Shown: positions 41,623 to 50,474 of the stretch, in pieces
Position numbering within the stretch: the stretch's first letter is position 1
Layout of the letters: each line of letters begins with the position of its first letter
DNA from: Robiginitalea aurantiaca
GTDB lineage: Bacteria > Bacteroidota > Bacteroidia > Flavobacteriales > Flavobacteriaceae
Assembly: GCF_030380815.1 (NCBI RefSeq)
Contig: NZ_JAUDUY010000008.1
Span: 1 to 64,000, forward strand
Length of the DNA: 64,000 nt
Reading direction: 5' to 3'
The notes under the pieces: model-generated
Told to the model about the DNA's origin: nothing
Seen by the model: only the letters and a program-made list of their open reading frames with translations
The model's database searches: none
Program-made: the position numbers and the translations under genes

Positions 41623-43656
41623 TTATTTCGTTTCGTCAATTGGTTCCTCAGAAATTTCAGGAGCCGGGGATTCCGGATCTTCCGAAGCTTCTTCTGATTC
41701 AGGAGGTATTATTGCCTTTTCCTGCCCAAGGGCATCAAATCGCTTTTCAAAAGGACGCTTTCCAAAAATCCGCTCCAAATCCTCTTTAAAGATAACTTCT
41801 TTTTCCAAAAGAAAATCGGCTAACACTTCCAGCTTGTCTTTATTCTCTTCCAGAACCTGAATTGCCCGAACGTATTGCTCCTCGATGATCTTGGATATCT
41901 CGGCGTCGATCTTACGGGCCGTTTCCTCACTATAAGGCTTAGTAAAGCCGTATTCCGACTGACCGGACGAATCGTAAAAGGTCACGTTTCCAATTTCGTC
42001 ATTCAAGCCATAAATTGTAACCATGGCCCGCGCTTGCTTTGTCACCTTCTCCAGATCACTCAGGGCCCCAGTGGAAATTTTATCGAAGATAACCTTTTCC
42101 GCTGCCCGACCCCCAAGGGTTGCGCACATTTCATCCTTCATCTGTTCAGGGCGAACTAAAAGGCGTTCCTCTGGCAAATACCAGGCTGCGCCTAATGACT
42201 GCCCCCTTGGAACTATAGTAACTTTCACCAAAGGTGCCGCGTGTTCCAACATCCAGCTTACGGTAGCGTGACCCGCTTCGTGATAGGCAATGGTTTTTTT
42301 CTCCCCTGGAGTAATTATTTTATTCTTTTTTTCGAGCCCTCCAACAATTCGGTCAACGGCATCGAGGAAATCTTGTTTTGTAACGGCCTTTTTCTCCTTA
42401 CGCGCTGCGATCAAAGCCGCCTCATTACAGACATTGGCAATATCCGCTCCTGAGAATCCAGGGGTTTGACGGGCGAGGAAATCCAGGTCCAGGGTCTCCG
42501 CCGTCTTGATCGGACGCAGGTGAACTTCAAAAATTTCTTTACGTTCCCGGATATCGGGCAGATCTACATAAATCAGGCGATCAAAACGTCCGGCACGCAT
42601 CAGGGCTTTATCCAGAACGTCAGCCCGGTTTGTAGCGGCAAGCACAATCACGTTCGTGTTGCTGCCAAAACCATCCATTTCTGTCAATAGTTGGTTCAGG
42701 GTGTTTTCCCGTTCATCATTAGACCCGGTAAAGTTATTTTTCCCCCTGGCGCGGCCTATGGCGTCAATTTCATCAATAAAAATAATGGAGGGAGATTTAT
42801 CCTTGGCCTGCTTAAAGAGGTCTCGTACCCTGGAAGCACCAACCCCCACGAACATCTCGACAAAATCCGATCCGGACAGGGAGAAGAAAGGTACTTTAGC
42901 TTCCCCGGCCACGGCTTTGGCCAGGAGGGTTTTACCGGTACCCGGAGGTCCTACAAGTAAAGCCCCTTTGGGGATTTTACCCCCAAGGGAGGTGTATTTA
43001 TCCGGATTCTTGAGAAATTCTACGATTTCCTCAACCTCTTCCTTGGCGCCTTCAAGACCCGCTACGTCCTTAAAAGTGGTACGCGTATCCGTCTTTTCAT
43101 CAAAGAGTTTGGCCTTGGACTTACCGATATTGAATATCTGTCCTCCAGCTCCTCCGGCTCCTCCTCCGGACATCCGTCTCATGAGGTAAATCCATATCCC
43201 GATAATCAGGACAAATGGCAGTAAGGTAAACAGAAGTTCCATCAGTACATTGGACTCCGTATCATAGTCCACGACCGTATCCAGGTTGTTTTCCTGCTTG
43301 ATCTTCTTGATATCGTTTTCAAAATTCTGGAGATCCCCATAGTCAAGAACATACTGTGGTACGCTTCCCGAGGTTAAAGAAAAGGGTTTATCAGCCACAT
43401 CTTTATGGACATCTTTAGCCAGGGCCTCCTGTGTGAGGAAAACCTTCGCCTGCCGCGCATTGGTGATGATCAGGATCTTGTCGATATCCCCATTCCTCAG
43501 AAACTCCTGTAACTCAGAGGTTGTAGTCTTGCTGGTTGGGGAGAAGCTATCGTTCCCGATAAACTGGTATCCGATAAGAAATAGGATGATAACTCCGTAA
43601 ATCCACCATGAACTAAAGCGGGGTTTTTTTTGTGGGGTATTGCTATCTTTTGCCAT
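41623..43656 (-). CDS. ftsH: ATP-dependent zinc metalloprotease FtsH
   Basis: A 677-residue membrane protease. Two N-terminal helices (about 15-33 and 135-155) flank the periplasmic domain; the AAA domain has Walker A GPPGTGKT at 236-243, FIDEIDAIGRARG and the SRH region ALMRAGRFDRLIYVDLP; the zinc site is HEAGH at 459-463. The Pro/Glu-rich tail (about 640-677) is typical of Bacteroidetes. FtsH degrades membrane and short-lived cytosolic proteins, and in E. coli controls LpxC. It is downstream of rsfS by 11 bases. Confidence 0.97.
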   Translation of the reverse strand: MAKDSNTPQKKPRFSSWWIYGVIILFLIGYQFIGNDSFSPTSKTTTSELQEFLRNGDIDKILIITNARQAKVFLTQEALAKDVHKDVADKPFSLTSGSVPQYVLDYGDLQNFENDIKKIKQENNLDTVVDYDTESNVLMELLFTLLPFVLIIGIWIYLMRRMSGGGAGGAGGQIFNIGKSKAKLFDEKTDTRTTFKDVAGLEGAKEEVEEIVEFLKNPDKYTSLGGKIPKGALLVGPPGTGKTLLAKAVAGEAKVPFFSLSGSDFVEMFVGVGASRVRDLFKQAKDKSPSIIFIDEIDAIGRARGKNNFTGSNDERENTLNQLLTEMDGFGSNTNVIVLAATNRADVLDKALMRAGRFDRLIYVDLPDIRERKEIFEVHLRPIKTAETLDLDFLARQTPGFSGADIANVCNEAALIAARKEKKAVTKQDFLDAVDRIVGGLEKKNKIITPGEKKTIAYHEAGHATVSWMLEHAAPLVKVTIVPRGQSLGAAWYLPEERLLVRPEQMKDEMCATLGGRAAEKVIFDKISTGALSDLEKVTKQARAMVTIYGLNDEIGNVTFYDSSGQSEYGFTKPYSEETARKIDAEISKIIEEQYVRAIQVLEENKDKLEVLADFLLEKEVIFKEDLERIFGKRPFEKRFDALGQEKAIIPPESEEASEDPESPAPEISEEPIDETK

Positions 43657-43667
43657 TGAATTTTTTC

Positions 43668-44042
43668 CTAATTAAAGCTGCTTTCTACGAGAGTAACCTT
43701 GGCGTCGCCCCAAAGGCCCTCTATATCGTAGTACTCGCGTGTATGTTTTTGGAAGACATGAACCACTACATTCACATAATCCATGAGCACCCATTCTGAA
43801 TTCTCAGATCCTTCTACATGCCATGGTTTGTCATTGATGGCTTTACTGACGGTTTTCTGTATGGAATTTACAATTGCGTTGACGTGGGTATTGGACGTTC
43901 CACTGCAAAGAATAAAGTAGTCGCAAACTGTGTTTTCAATTTCCCTTAAGTCCAGGATATTAATGTCTAAACCTTTAACTTCTTCTATTCCGTGTAAGAT
44001 TAAGGCAATCAATTCATCTGCGCTCGCTTTCCGATTCTGCAT
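43668..44042 (-). CDS. rsfS: ribosome silencing factor
   Basis: A 124-residue protein with the RsfS/Iojap pattern: GIEEVKGLDINILDLREIENTVCDYFILCSGTSNTHVNAIVNSI, then PWHVEGSENSEWVLMDYVNVVVHVFQKHTREYYDIEGLWGDA. It binds uL14 and stops subunit joining under starvation. It leads the operon rsfS-ftsH-LUD-cdsA-psd-ACBP, with a perfect -7 box at 44062-44069. Confidence 0.95.
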   Translation of the reverse strand: MQNRKASADELIALILHGIEEVKGLDINILDLREIENTVCDYFILCSGTSNTHVNAIVNSIQKTVSKAINDKPWHVEGSENSEWVLMDYVNVVVHVFQKHTREYYDIEGLWGDAKVTLVESSFN

Positions 44043-44061
44043 TCAAAGAATTTAGTTTGTG

Positions 44062-44069
44062 CAAAGTTA
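44062..44069 (-). promoter_or_regulatory. -7 promoter box of rsfS-ftsH-lipid operon
   Basis: Minus-strand TAACTTTG matches TANNTTTG, 19 bases before the ATG at 44042. Confidence 0.65.
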
Positions 44070-44133
44070 TTATTTTTTTGTTTTTTGAGGCCCCGCTTTT
44101 AACATAAGGTTATTAGTGCTAAAATGAACCCGA

Positions 44134-44877
44134 ATGCAGTTGATCAAACTTGATGCCACGGATTCCACCAACACCTATTTAAACCGGTTGTCCAGGCAGG
44201 AGAATCTTCCTGATTTTACGGTTGTACAGGCCAATCATCAGACAGCCGGGAGGGGTCAGCGGGGCACCCTTTGGGAAACGGAAGGAGGTAAAAATCTAAC
44301 ATTCAGTGTTTTAAAGAATTTTGGAGCCTTGCCAGCACGCTCACATTTTATGCTTAACATGACCATCTCTTTAAGTGTTTATACTGCTTTGGAAGCCCTT
44401 AAAATACCTCATTTGTCTTTGAAATGGCCTAACGACATTCTGTCAGGTAATCGGAAACTATGCGGGATCTTGATTGAAAATCAACTTCAGGGAAATTTTA
44501 TTGCCCGCAGTATTGTCGGTATCGGACTGAATGTGAATCAAACCCTTTTTGCAAAATTGCCCGGGGCGACCTCTTTAAAAATGGTAACAAAACACGATTT
44601 CGACCCCGATGAAGTCCTCTTGAAGGTAATGGAGCAACTCGAATCGGATTTGTCCGGAATGGATGTCGATAACCCAAGGCCTACCCTTGAGCAGTATGAA
44701 GCACATTTGTATCTCAAGGACCAACTGTCAGCGTACCGCCGGAAGGATGGATCCTCTTTTAAAGGCACCATTCTGGGGGTGCAGCCGGATGGCCTCCTAA
44801 AAATAGCCCTGCCCGATGGCAGGATAGAATCCTTTGGATTTAAAGAGCTGCAATATCCCGCCTTGCGCCAGGACTAA
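44134..44877 (+). CDS. birA: biotin--[acetyl-CoA-carboxylase] ligase
   Basis: A 247-residue ligase with DATDSTNTYLNRL (about 6-18), QTAGRGQRGTLWETEGG (about 36-52), LKWPNDILSGNRKLCGILIE (about 90-109) and IVGIGLNVNQT (about 127). It attaches biotin to the carboxylase carrier protein. It lacks the N-terminal helix-turn-helix of E. coli BirA, so it is a group I enzyme without repressor function. The 3' end overlaps the convergent SRPBCC gene by 4 bases. Confidence 0.93.
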   Translation: MQLIKLDATDSTNTYLNRLSRQENLPDFTVVQANHQTAGRGQRGTLWETEGGKNLTFSVLKNFGALPARSHFMLNMTISLSVYTALEALKIPHLSLKWPNDILSGNRKLCGILIENQLQGNFIARSIVGIGLNVNQTLFAKLPGATSLKMVTKHDFDPDEVLLKVMEQLESDLSGMDVDNPRPTLEQYEAHLYLKDQLSAYRRKDGSSFKGTILGVQPDGLLKIALPDGRIESFGFKELQYPALRQD

Positions 44878-45266
44878 ATCACATCGAGTTTCGTGCTCAG
44901 GGTGCCCAGGAAATTGGTAATGGGAGACTTTATCATCATGGCCATCATGGCGTTGAACTCTCCTTCAAAGGTCAGGGCAACCTCTGTTTCTTCTGCCTCA
45001 ATTTCCCGAAGATTAGCCGTCAGGGTAAACGGGAGTTTATCGCTGGCAGCGCCCAGTACAATTTTCTCGTGGGGGGTCTGTTCTTTGCGACGAAGCACAA
45101 TTTCCGGCATCCCTTTTAAGGCAAAACGAAAAGTATCTTCGTCCAGTACTTCAAAGGTTTGGATGGAATCTGGCATCAACTTCTTAAAATTTGAAAGATC
45201 AGAGAGAAAGTCGTAAACTTCTTTCTGTGATTTGCCAACATTTTTTACGGGTGCTTCTAAATGCAT
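44874..45266 (-). CDS. SRPBCC superfamily protein
   Basis: A 130-residue protein with the START-like SRPBCC layout: KNVGKSQKEVYDFLSDLSNFKKLMPD at the N-terminus, then strands ending EVALTFEGEFNAMMAMMIKSPITNFLGTLSTKLD. Such folds bind hydrophobic ligands or act as small cyclases. The gene begins 1 base after pyrE, so it is co-transcribed, a pairing I recall from other flavobacteria. Function unknown. Confidence 0.8.
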   Translation of the reverse strand: MHLEAPVKNVGKSQKEVYDFLSDLSNFKKLMPDSIQTFEVLDEDTFRFALKGMPEIVLRRKEQTPHEKIVLGAASDKLPFTLTANLREIEAEETEVALTFEGEFNAMMAMMIKSPITNFLGTLSTKLDVI

Positions 45267-45267
45267 A

Positions 45268-45909
45268 TCAGGGTTTCCAATTTTCAGGGTTTTCTCTCCA
45301 CGCTTTAAGGGTCTCCAGCTGATTCTGATTTACATACCCCGTTTTAGAAGCCTGAGAGATTAATGATTCGTAATTGCTGAGGGTGTTCAGTGAAAGTTCC
45401 CTCGATTTAAAGCGCTGTTCCGAGAGTGCAAAACCATAACTGAATACGGCCAGCATCCCTTTCACCTTAAGTCCTGCCGCTTCCAGGGCATCAACTGCTT
45501 TTAAACTGCTTTGCCCGGTGCTGATAAGGTCTTCCACCACGACGACCGTCTGGCCTTCGGTGGCGTAGCCTTCAATTTGGTTCTGACGTCCGTGTCCTTT
45601 GGGTTCCGGTCGCACATATATAAAGGGAAGCCCCATTTGTTCGGCTACAAGGACACCAATTCCTATCGCCCCGGTCGCTACCCCTGCAATCACATCGGGT
45701 CGGCCGTAAAGCTCTTCAACCTGCCGGGCCATTTGCTCCCGAACGAAATTCCGGATCGCAGGGTATGACAGCAGGATGCGATTGTCGCAATAAATCGGAG
45801 ATTTCCAGCCAGAAGCCCATGTGAAGGGATTTTCAGGTCTTAATTTAATTGCATTTATTTGTAGCAATAGCTCTGCTGTCTTCAGCGCAGTATCTGTATC
45901 TAAAACCAT
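45268..45909 (-). CDS. pyrE: orotate phosphoribosyltransferase
   Basis: A 213-residue enzyme of UMP synthesis. LRPENPFTWASGWKSPIYCDNR (about 22-43) is the orotate-side loop, GVATGAIGIGVLVAEQMGLPFIYVRPEPKGHGRQNQIEG the central part, and VVVVEDLISTGQSSLKAVDAL the PRPP loop (about 124-144). ATG at 45909 begins the conserved N-terminus; longer in-frame extensions overlap the Nudix gene and are rejected. Only 7 bases separate it from the divergent Nudix start. Confidence 0.95.
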   Translation of the reverse strand: MVLDTDTALKTAELLLQINAIKLRPENPFTWASGWKSPIYCDNRILLSYPAIRNFVREQMARQVEELYGRPDVIAGVATGAIGIGVLVAEQMGLPFIYVRPEPKGHGRQNQIEGYATEGQTVVVVEDLISTGQSSLKAVDALEAAGLKVKGMLAVFSYGFALSEQRFKSRELSLNTLSNYESLISQASKTGYVNQNQLETLKAWRENPENWKP

Positions 45910-45916
45910 GGTGTAA

Positions 45917-46513
45917 ATGTATAAAGTTTTTGTGAATGAACGACCTCTGATCCTCACAGATAAAATCCGTGAAAAAGGAGACGGTGCATACTTTATGATG
46001 AATGAAAGCGAAGTGCTTGCCGCTGTGGACGGATTGCGCAAGAAAAAGATCGATAAAGCTTATATATATCATCCGAATCACGAGGAAATTCTGAATAAAT
46101 TTTCGAAGTACATACCAAGGGTAGTGGCTGCAGGAGGGGTGGTGACCAATAAAAAAGGAAAGGTGCTTTTTATCTACCGAAATGATAAATGGGATTTGCC
46201 CAAAGGGGTTCAGAAAAAGAAGGAAAACCTCGAGGAATGCGCACTTCGGGAAGTGGAAGAAGAAACCGGCGTGCAGAACTTAAAAATTGAGAATTTCCTC
46301 CGTACGACCTACCATATTTTTAAGCGAAACGGGAAACTGAGACTCAAAGAGGTGCACTGGTTCGCCATGAAAACAAACTATGACGGAAAACTCGTAGGTG
46401 AGGAAAAAGAAGGAATCGTGAAAGTTAAATGGAAGGGACCTGAGAAGATCCGGAAGGCCCTTGAAAAATCGTATATCAATATCCGGATCCTCTTTGAGCC
46501 ACCTTCGCTTTAA
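45917..46513 (+). CDS. Nudix hydrolase
   Basis: A 198-residue protein with an N-terminal extension (about 1-70, MYKVFVNERPLIL) and a Nudix domain. The box GVQKKKENLEECALREVEEETGV (about 97-119) holds the full GX5EX7REUXEEXGU pattern. Nudix enzymes cleave nucleoside diphosphates linked to another group; the substrate is not readable. It is head-to-head with pyrE (7 bases) and converges with the M14 gene (5 bases). Confidence 0.9.
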   Translation: MYKVFVNERPLILTDKIREKGDGAYFMMNESEVLAAVDGLRKKKIDKAYIYHPNHEEILNKFSKYIPRVVAAGGVVTNKKGKVLFIYRNDKWDLPKGVQKKKENLEECALREVEEETGVQNLKIENFLRTTYHIFKRNGKLRLKEVHWFAMKTNYDGKLVGEEKEGIVKVKWKGPEKIRKALEKSYINIRILFEPPSL

Positions 46514-46518
46514 GAGTT

Positions 46519-48264
46519 TCACTCTAAACGGTATACAGGGTACTGCAAATGGGCGGGTTCATAATTAGGGCTCTGTTTAAAGAGCCAGTCCAATTGCCTG
46601 TAGGAACTGCCCGCAAAATCCGGGTCCCCCTGCTTTTTTGCTTCAAACTGCGCCCTGAGTTCCGCATTATCCCGGAGCATTTCAGCAGCCGTATCTTCAA
46701 AGACATAGGGCGAAAAGCCTTCTTTCTGCTGCAGAACCGTATCGAAAAAATTCCAGCTAAAGAAAGAATCCGGAAGTTCGGGTTCCAGGGCTTCCAGCAC
46801 ATACCGTACGCCCTCCTGATGGGTCGGAATCCAGAGATCTCCTTTTTTAAATTCCCGTGTTTCTGATTGCGCACTTACGCGTGTTTGGTAATGCGGATAA
46901 TGGCCTTCATAGGGGCGGGTGTATGTTGCAAAATCTTCTATCCGGTAACTTGTCACCTTAAGGGAACTGTCAGAGGCGAACTCACGGTAGGTAATGCCGT
47001 TCCAATCAAGCCTTTCGCGAACCCGTTCCCAGCTGCCGGGAAGGATATACGCCCTGGGAATGCGAATTGAATCCCGGGATCTGAACTTATTGTAATAGGG
47101 AATTTGAGGTGTTACGGGCTTTTGTCTGTTGTACTGAAGCCTGGAGTGTCCCGTAACCTGACTTGTTACCGTATCCGCCTGGTATCCCTGGAAGTCCAGG
47201 ACTTCGAAAGCGGTGGAGTCCACCTCCCATCCAAAGGGATAATAGGCTCCGGGCAGAAATGCCTCTGGGGCCTCTTCCTTAAACCTTTTTAGGGCATCTT
47301 TATGGGTTTCTGCCAGTGCCAGTAAACTAAGCATTAAATCATAAGTTCCCGCCACCCTGGAGGGATACGACTTCAGCATGTGGGTCTCGACCATGAGCCC
47401 AGGGGTATTCCAAAGTGAGGCGTAACCCGTGGAATATCGGGGGTAGTCCATGAATTGAGAGAAACCGCCATCAGGGGGACGGTTAAATACATTGACGTAG
47501 GGGGTAATATCCCAGTCTCTTGCCTCAAGGGCCTTTTCAAGCCCGGGCCGGAGCGTTTTATTCACAAAATAGCCCGGGGCTCCACCCAGCTTATTGTGTT
47601 GGGTAAACAAATGGGTTAGGGTATACTGGTAGTCAGCTCCATTGCTTACATGAGTATCCAGAAACAAATGCGGGCGAACGAGTCTGAAAATAGCGGCAAA
47701 GGTGCGGGCATTGTGCGTATCCATTTTCAGGAAATCCCGGTTGAGGTCGTAATTCCTCGCATTGCCCCTGAAACCATATGATTCCGGACCATTCTGGTTG
47801 GCGCGGGTCGTCGAATTCCGGTTTAAGGCCCCACCGATATTATAGATGGGAATCGCACTAACGACTACATTCTCAGAGGTCGCTACGGCCCCACTGGCTA
47901 AATCCCGCATGAGCGCACTGGTGGCGTCAATTCCGTCCGGTTCCCCAGGATGAATTCCGTTTAGAATGAGCAACATTACTTTATCCCTGCTGAGTTTTTG
48001 GAAGTCGAAGCCTCCATCGGGGTTATAGGTAACCAGGTGCAATGGCACTCCACTATCCGTTTCACCGATGGTCTGTAAATTGATCTGAGGATATTCCCGG
48101 GCCAATTCCCGATAGAAGGATATCAGTTCCTCATAAGTAGCTGTCGTATTTCCGTCCCCTTTTTCAAAAGGGGTCTTAATTTCCGCGCTGGAATTCTTGG
48201 GATCCGCCTCGCAGGAGACCGAAAAGATCAAAAACAACAAAGCAAGGGGTACAAAAGAACGCAT
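46519..48264 (-). CDS. M14 family zinc carboxypeptidase-like lipoprotein
   Basis: A 581-residue protein with a lipoprotein signal (MRSFVPLALLFLIFSVSC). The M14 site is readable: HPGEPDG (zinc HxxE, about 106), RNYDLNRDFLKMDTHNARTF (about 166), LDTHVSNGADYQY (third zinc ligand His, about 197) and VETHMLKSYPSRV (catalytic Glu, about 291). The C-terminal 270 residues form a further beta-rich domain. It probably trims peptides at the outer membrane or in the periplasm. It stands alone. Confidence 0.88.
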   Translation of the reverse strand: MRSFVPLALLFLIFSVSCEADPKNSSAEIKTPFEKGDGNTTATYEELISFYRELAREYPQINLQTIGETDSGVPLHLVTYNPDGGFDFQKLSRDKVMLLILNGIHPGEPDGIDATSALMRDLASGAVATSENVVVSAIPIYNIGGALNRNSTTRANQNGPESYGFRGNARNYDLNRDFLKMDTHNARTFAAIFRLVRPHLFLDTHVSNGADYQYTLTHLFTQHNKLGGAPGYFVNKTLRPGLEKALEARDWDITPYVNVFNRPPDGGFSQFMDYPRYSTGYASLWNTPGLMVETHMLKSYPSRVAGTYDLMLSLLALAETHKDALKRFKEEAPEAFLPGAYYPFGWEVDSTAFEVLDFQGYQADTVTSQVTGHSRLQYNRQKPVTPQIPYYNKFRSRDSIRIPRAYILPGSWERVRERLDWNGITYREFASDSSLKVTSYRIEDFATYTRPYEGHYPHYQTRVSAQSETREFKKGDLWIPTHQEGVRYVLEALEPELPDSFFSWNFFDTVLQQKEGFSPYVFEDTAAEMLRDNAELRAQFEAKKQGDPDFAGSSYRQLDWLFKQSPNYEPAHLQYPVYRLE

Positions 48265-48319
48265 ATAGATGGAATCTTTTAAATTCTGTTCCGGGCGAAT
48301 CTGGTCCTGGGATTGAAGT

Positions 48320-48772
48320 TTAGAAGCGCACCGTATCGGGTACCAGACCGGTGTAATCCCCGCCGTTCCGAATCACATCCCGAACAATTGATGAACTGAT
48401 GTACGATTTTCCGGAGGAGGTGAGTAAAAATACAGTTTCGATCTCGGAGAGTTTGCGGTTGGTATGTGCGATGGCTTTTTCAAACTCGAAATCCGCTGGA
48501 TTTCGAAGCCCTCTCAGGATAAAATCCGCCTTGACTTTCCGGCAGTAATCAACAGTAAGGCCGCTGTAAGCTGCCACGCGGATTCGCGGTTCGTCTTCAA
48601 ATGCCTTTTCGATAAAACCCATGCGTTGCTCCATGGTAAACATATAGGCCTTGTCGGCGTTTTCACCGATGGCAATGATTAACTCATCAAAGAGGGAAAT
48701 ACCCCGTTTGATGATGTCGTAATGGCCCAGGGTGATCGGATCAAATGAACCTGGAAAAATCGCGCGTTTCAT
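48320..48772 (-). CDS. coaD: pantetheine-phosphate adenylyltransferase
   Basis: A 150-residue enzyme of coenzyme A synthesis. RAIFPGSFDPITLGHYDII (about 3-21) includes the nucleotidyltransferase TxGH motif; DFILRGLRNPADFEFE (about 83-98) and SGKSYISSSIVRDVI (about 120-134, ISSSxVR) fit CoaD. ATG at 48772 starts the conserved N-terminus. The gene is 33 bases after ddl, likely one transcript. Confidence 0.96.
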   Translation of the reverse strand: MKRAIFPGSFDPITLGHYDIIKRGISLFDELIIAIGENADKAYMFTMEQRMGFIEKAFEDEPRIRVAAYSGLTVDYCRKVKADFILRGLRNPADFEFEKAIAHTNRKLSEIETVFLLTSSGKSYISSSIVRDVIRNGGDYTGLVPDTVRF

Positions 48773-48805
48773 ACTGTCGTATTTAGTTGCTGTCTGCAAT
48801 GCGTT

Positions 48806-49783
48806 TTAGTCCTCAAGGGCCTGTTGAATCGAACTTTCAAAAAGGTCTGAAACCGATATTCCAGCGGCTTTAGCCTGCTGAGGCAACAAGCTGGCGCCCG
48901 TGAGTCCGGGGGTCGTATTCATTTCGAGAAAATGGGGGATTCCATCAACAAGAATGAATTCACTTCGACTGAAACCTTTCATTTTTAAAGTTTCATAGAT
49001 AAATCGGGCAGTATCAGCCACCCTATCTCTTGTGGTATCGTCAATTCGCGCGGGGGTGATCTCCCGGGATTGGCCTTCGTACTTGGCCTTGTAGTCAAAG
49101 AAGTCCCCATCCGGAATAATCTCCGTCATGGGTAACACCCGAACCTCTCCTTTATACCGGATGACTCCTACGGAGACTTCGGTACCCCTGAGGGCCGATT
49201 CTATAAGGATTTCATCATCTTCCCTGAAAGCAGCATCCAACGCCCCCCTTAGTTCTCCCGGCTCCTTGACGAGGGTCACCCCGAAACTACTCCCGGCCCG
49301 GTTCGCTTTAACAAAGCACGGAAGTCCAACCCGGGCAAAAATTTCATCCGGACGGACCTCCTGGCCTCGGTCCAGAAGATAGGATTGAGCACAGTGGATT
49401 CCCCTGGGTTTGAGGACGCTTAATAGATCGCGTTTATTAAAGGTTAGTGCAGCCTGATAAAATCCACATGAGGTATATGGTATTTCAAGCAGGTCCAGAT
49501 ATGCCTGCAGCAGTCCGTCCTCTCCGGGAGTTCCGTGAATGGCGTTAAAAACACAGTCAAATAAAACCTGGGTGCCTTGAATTTCGGCACTAAAATTATC
49601 CCGATTTACAGGGAATTCTGCGTCCTGATCATCCAGAAGGACCCATTTTTCCTTTTGAATAAGAATCCGGTATGGCGTATACTTCTCCCGATCCAGGGAT
49701 TCATAGACCATATTCCCACTCTGGATGGAGATGTCGTATTCGCTGGAATACCCACCCATCACTATTGCGATATTTTTTTTCAT
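48806..49783 (-). CDS. ddl: D-alanine--D-alanine ligase
   Basis: A 325-residue ATP-grasp enzyme making D-Ala-D-Ala for peptidoglycan. KNIAIVMGGYSSEYDIS (about 3-19) is the N-terminal motif, FNAIHGTPGEDGLLQ (about 71-85) follows, then CFVKANRAGSSFGVTLV (about 146) and FLEMNTTPGLTGASLLPQQ (about 286). ATG at 49783 starts the conserved part. It is divergent from the PASTA gene, with 100 bases between. Confidence 0.96.
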   Translation of the reverse strand: MKKNIAIVMGGYSSEYDISIQSGNMVYESLDREKYTPYRILIQKEKWVLLDDQDAEFPVNRDNFSAEIQGTQVLFDCVFNAIHGTPGEDGLLQAYLDLLEIPYTSCGFYQAALTFNKRDLLSVLKPRGIHCAQSYLLDRGQEVRPDEIFARVGLPCFVKANRAGSSFGVTLVKEPGELRGALDAAFREDDEILIESALRGTEVSVGVIRYKGEVRVLPMTEIIPDGDFFDYKAKYEGQSREITPARIDDTTRDRVADTARFIYETLKMKGFSRSEFILVDGIPHFLEMNTTPGLTGASLLPQQAKAAGISVSDLFESSIQQALED

Positions 49784-49856
49784 TCGGTCGTTGGGGAGAT
49801 CGGTATGGCGCTGTGATATCCCCCCACCAAAATAAATAAAAAACACGGGGGTTTCC

Positions 49857-49864
49857 TATCTTTG
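49857..49864 (+). promoter_or_regulatory. -7 promoter box of PASTA gene
   Basis: TATCTTTG matches TANNTTTG, 19 bases before the ATG at 49884, inside the ddl/PASTA divergent region. Confidence 0.6.
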
Positions 49865-49883
49865 TCGCCACAACCCATTTCTA

Positions 49884-50474
49884 ATGCGAAACTTTCTGAG
49901 TTTTTTGACCTCTAAAACCTTTCTGATTCAGCTGGGGATTGCCCTGGCCGTTTCAGTAGTTCTGGTCTTCCTTTCCATGCAATGGCTGAAGAGTACGACA
50001 CACCACGGAGAATTTGTTCAGGTTCCGGACCTCGGCAAAAAGTCGGTAACCGAAATGCGGGAGGCCCTGGCTACCTTGGATTTGAGGTATGAGGTCGTGG
50101 ATTCTGCGAATTTTGACCCCCAATACCCCCGTTTTTCGATTATTGAACAAAATCCTCCGGCGGGCAGCAAGGTTAAAAAGAATCGAAAAATCTACGTTAC
50201 TGTAAATCCTTCGGGATATAAGAAAGTAACGGTGCCGGATATTGTACAGGTCACCCGCCGCAATGCCACTTCCATGCTCAGAGCCGTTGGACTGGATGTA
50301 GATGAGGTCACCTATATTGATGAGCTGGGAAAAGATATGGTGTACCGCATCCGGTTTGAGGGCAAGTACATCAAACCAGGGGACAAACTCCCCAGGACCT
50401 CGGGCATCGAGTTGATTTGCGGGAATGGGACTGTGCCTGAAAAAGCCCGAATCAAAGCCCAAAACGAGGAATGA
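49884..50474 (+). CDS. PASTA-domain membrane protein
   Basis: A 196-residue protein: short cytoplasmic start, one membrane helix (about 16-34), and two PASTA domains (about 45-110, FVQVPDLGKKSVTEMREAL...IIEQNPPAGSKVKKNRKIYVTV; about 116-185, VTVPDIVQVTRRNATSMLRAVGL). PASTA domains bind peptidoglycan fragments and usually belong to kinases or PBPs; here there is no kinase or transpeptidase. The neighbours ddl (divergent) and RluD (ATGA overlap) suit a wall-linked role, but this is inference. Confidence 0.9.
   Translation: MRNFLSFLTSKTFLIQLGIALAVSVVLVFLSMQWLKSTTHHGEFVQVPDLGKKSVTEMREALATLDLRYEVVDSANFDPQYPRFSIIEQNPPAGSKVKKNRKIYVTVNPSGYKKVTVPDIVQVTRRNATSMLRAVGLDVDEVTYIDELGKDMVYRIRFEGKYIKPGDKLPRTSGIELICGNGTVPEKARIKAQNEE

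Noticed and set aside
45910-46041. Longer pyrE with 44 extra residues
   Set aside because: It would overlap the divergent Nudix gene, and the extra residues do not belong to the OPRTase fold.
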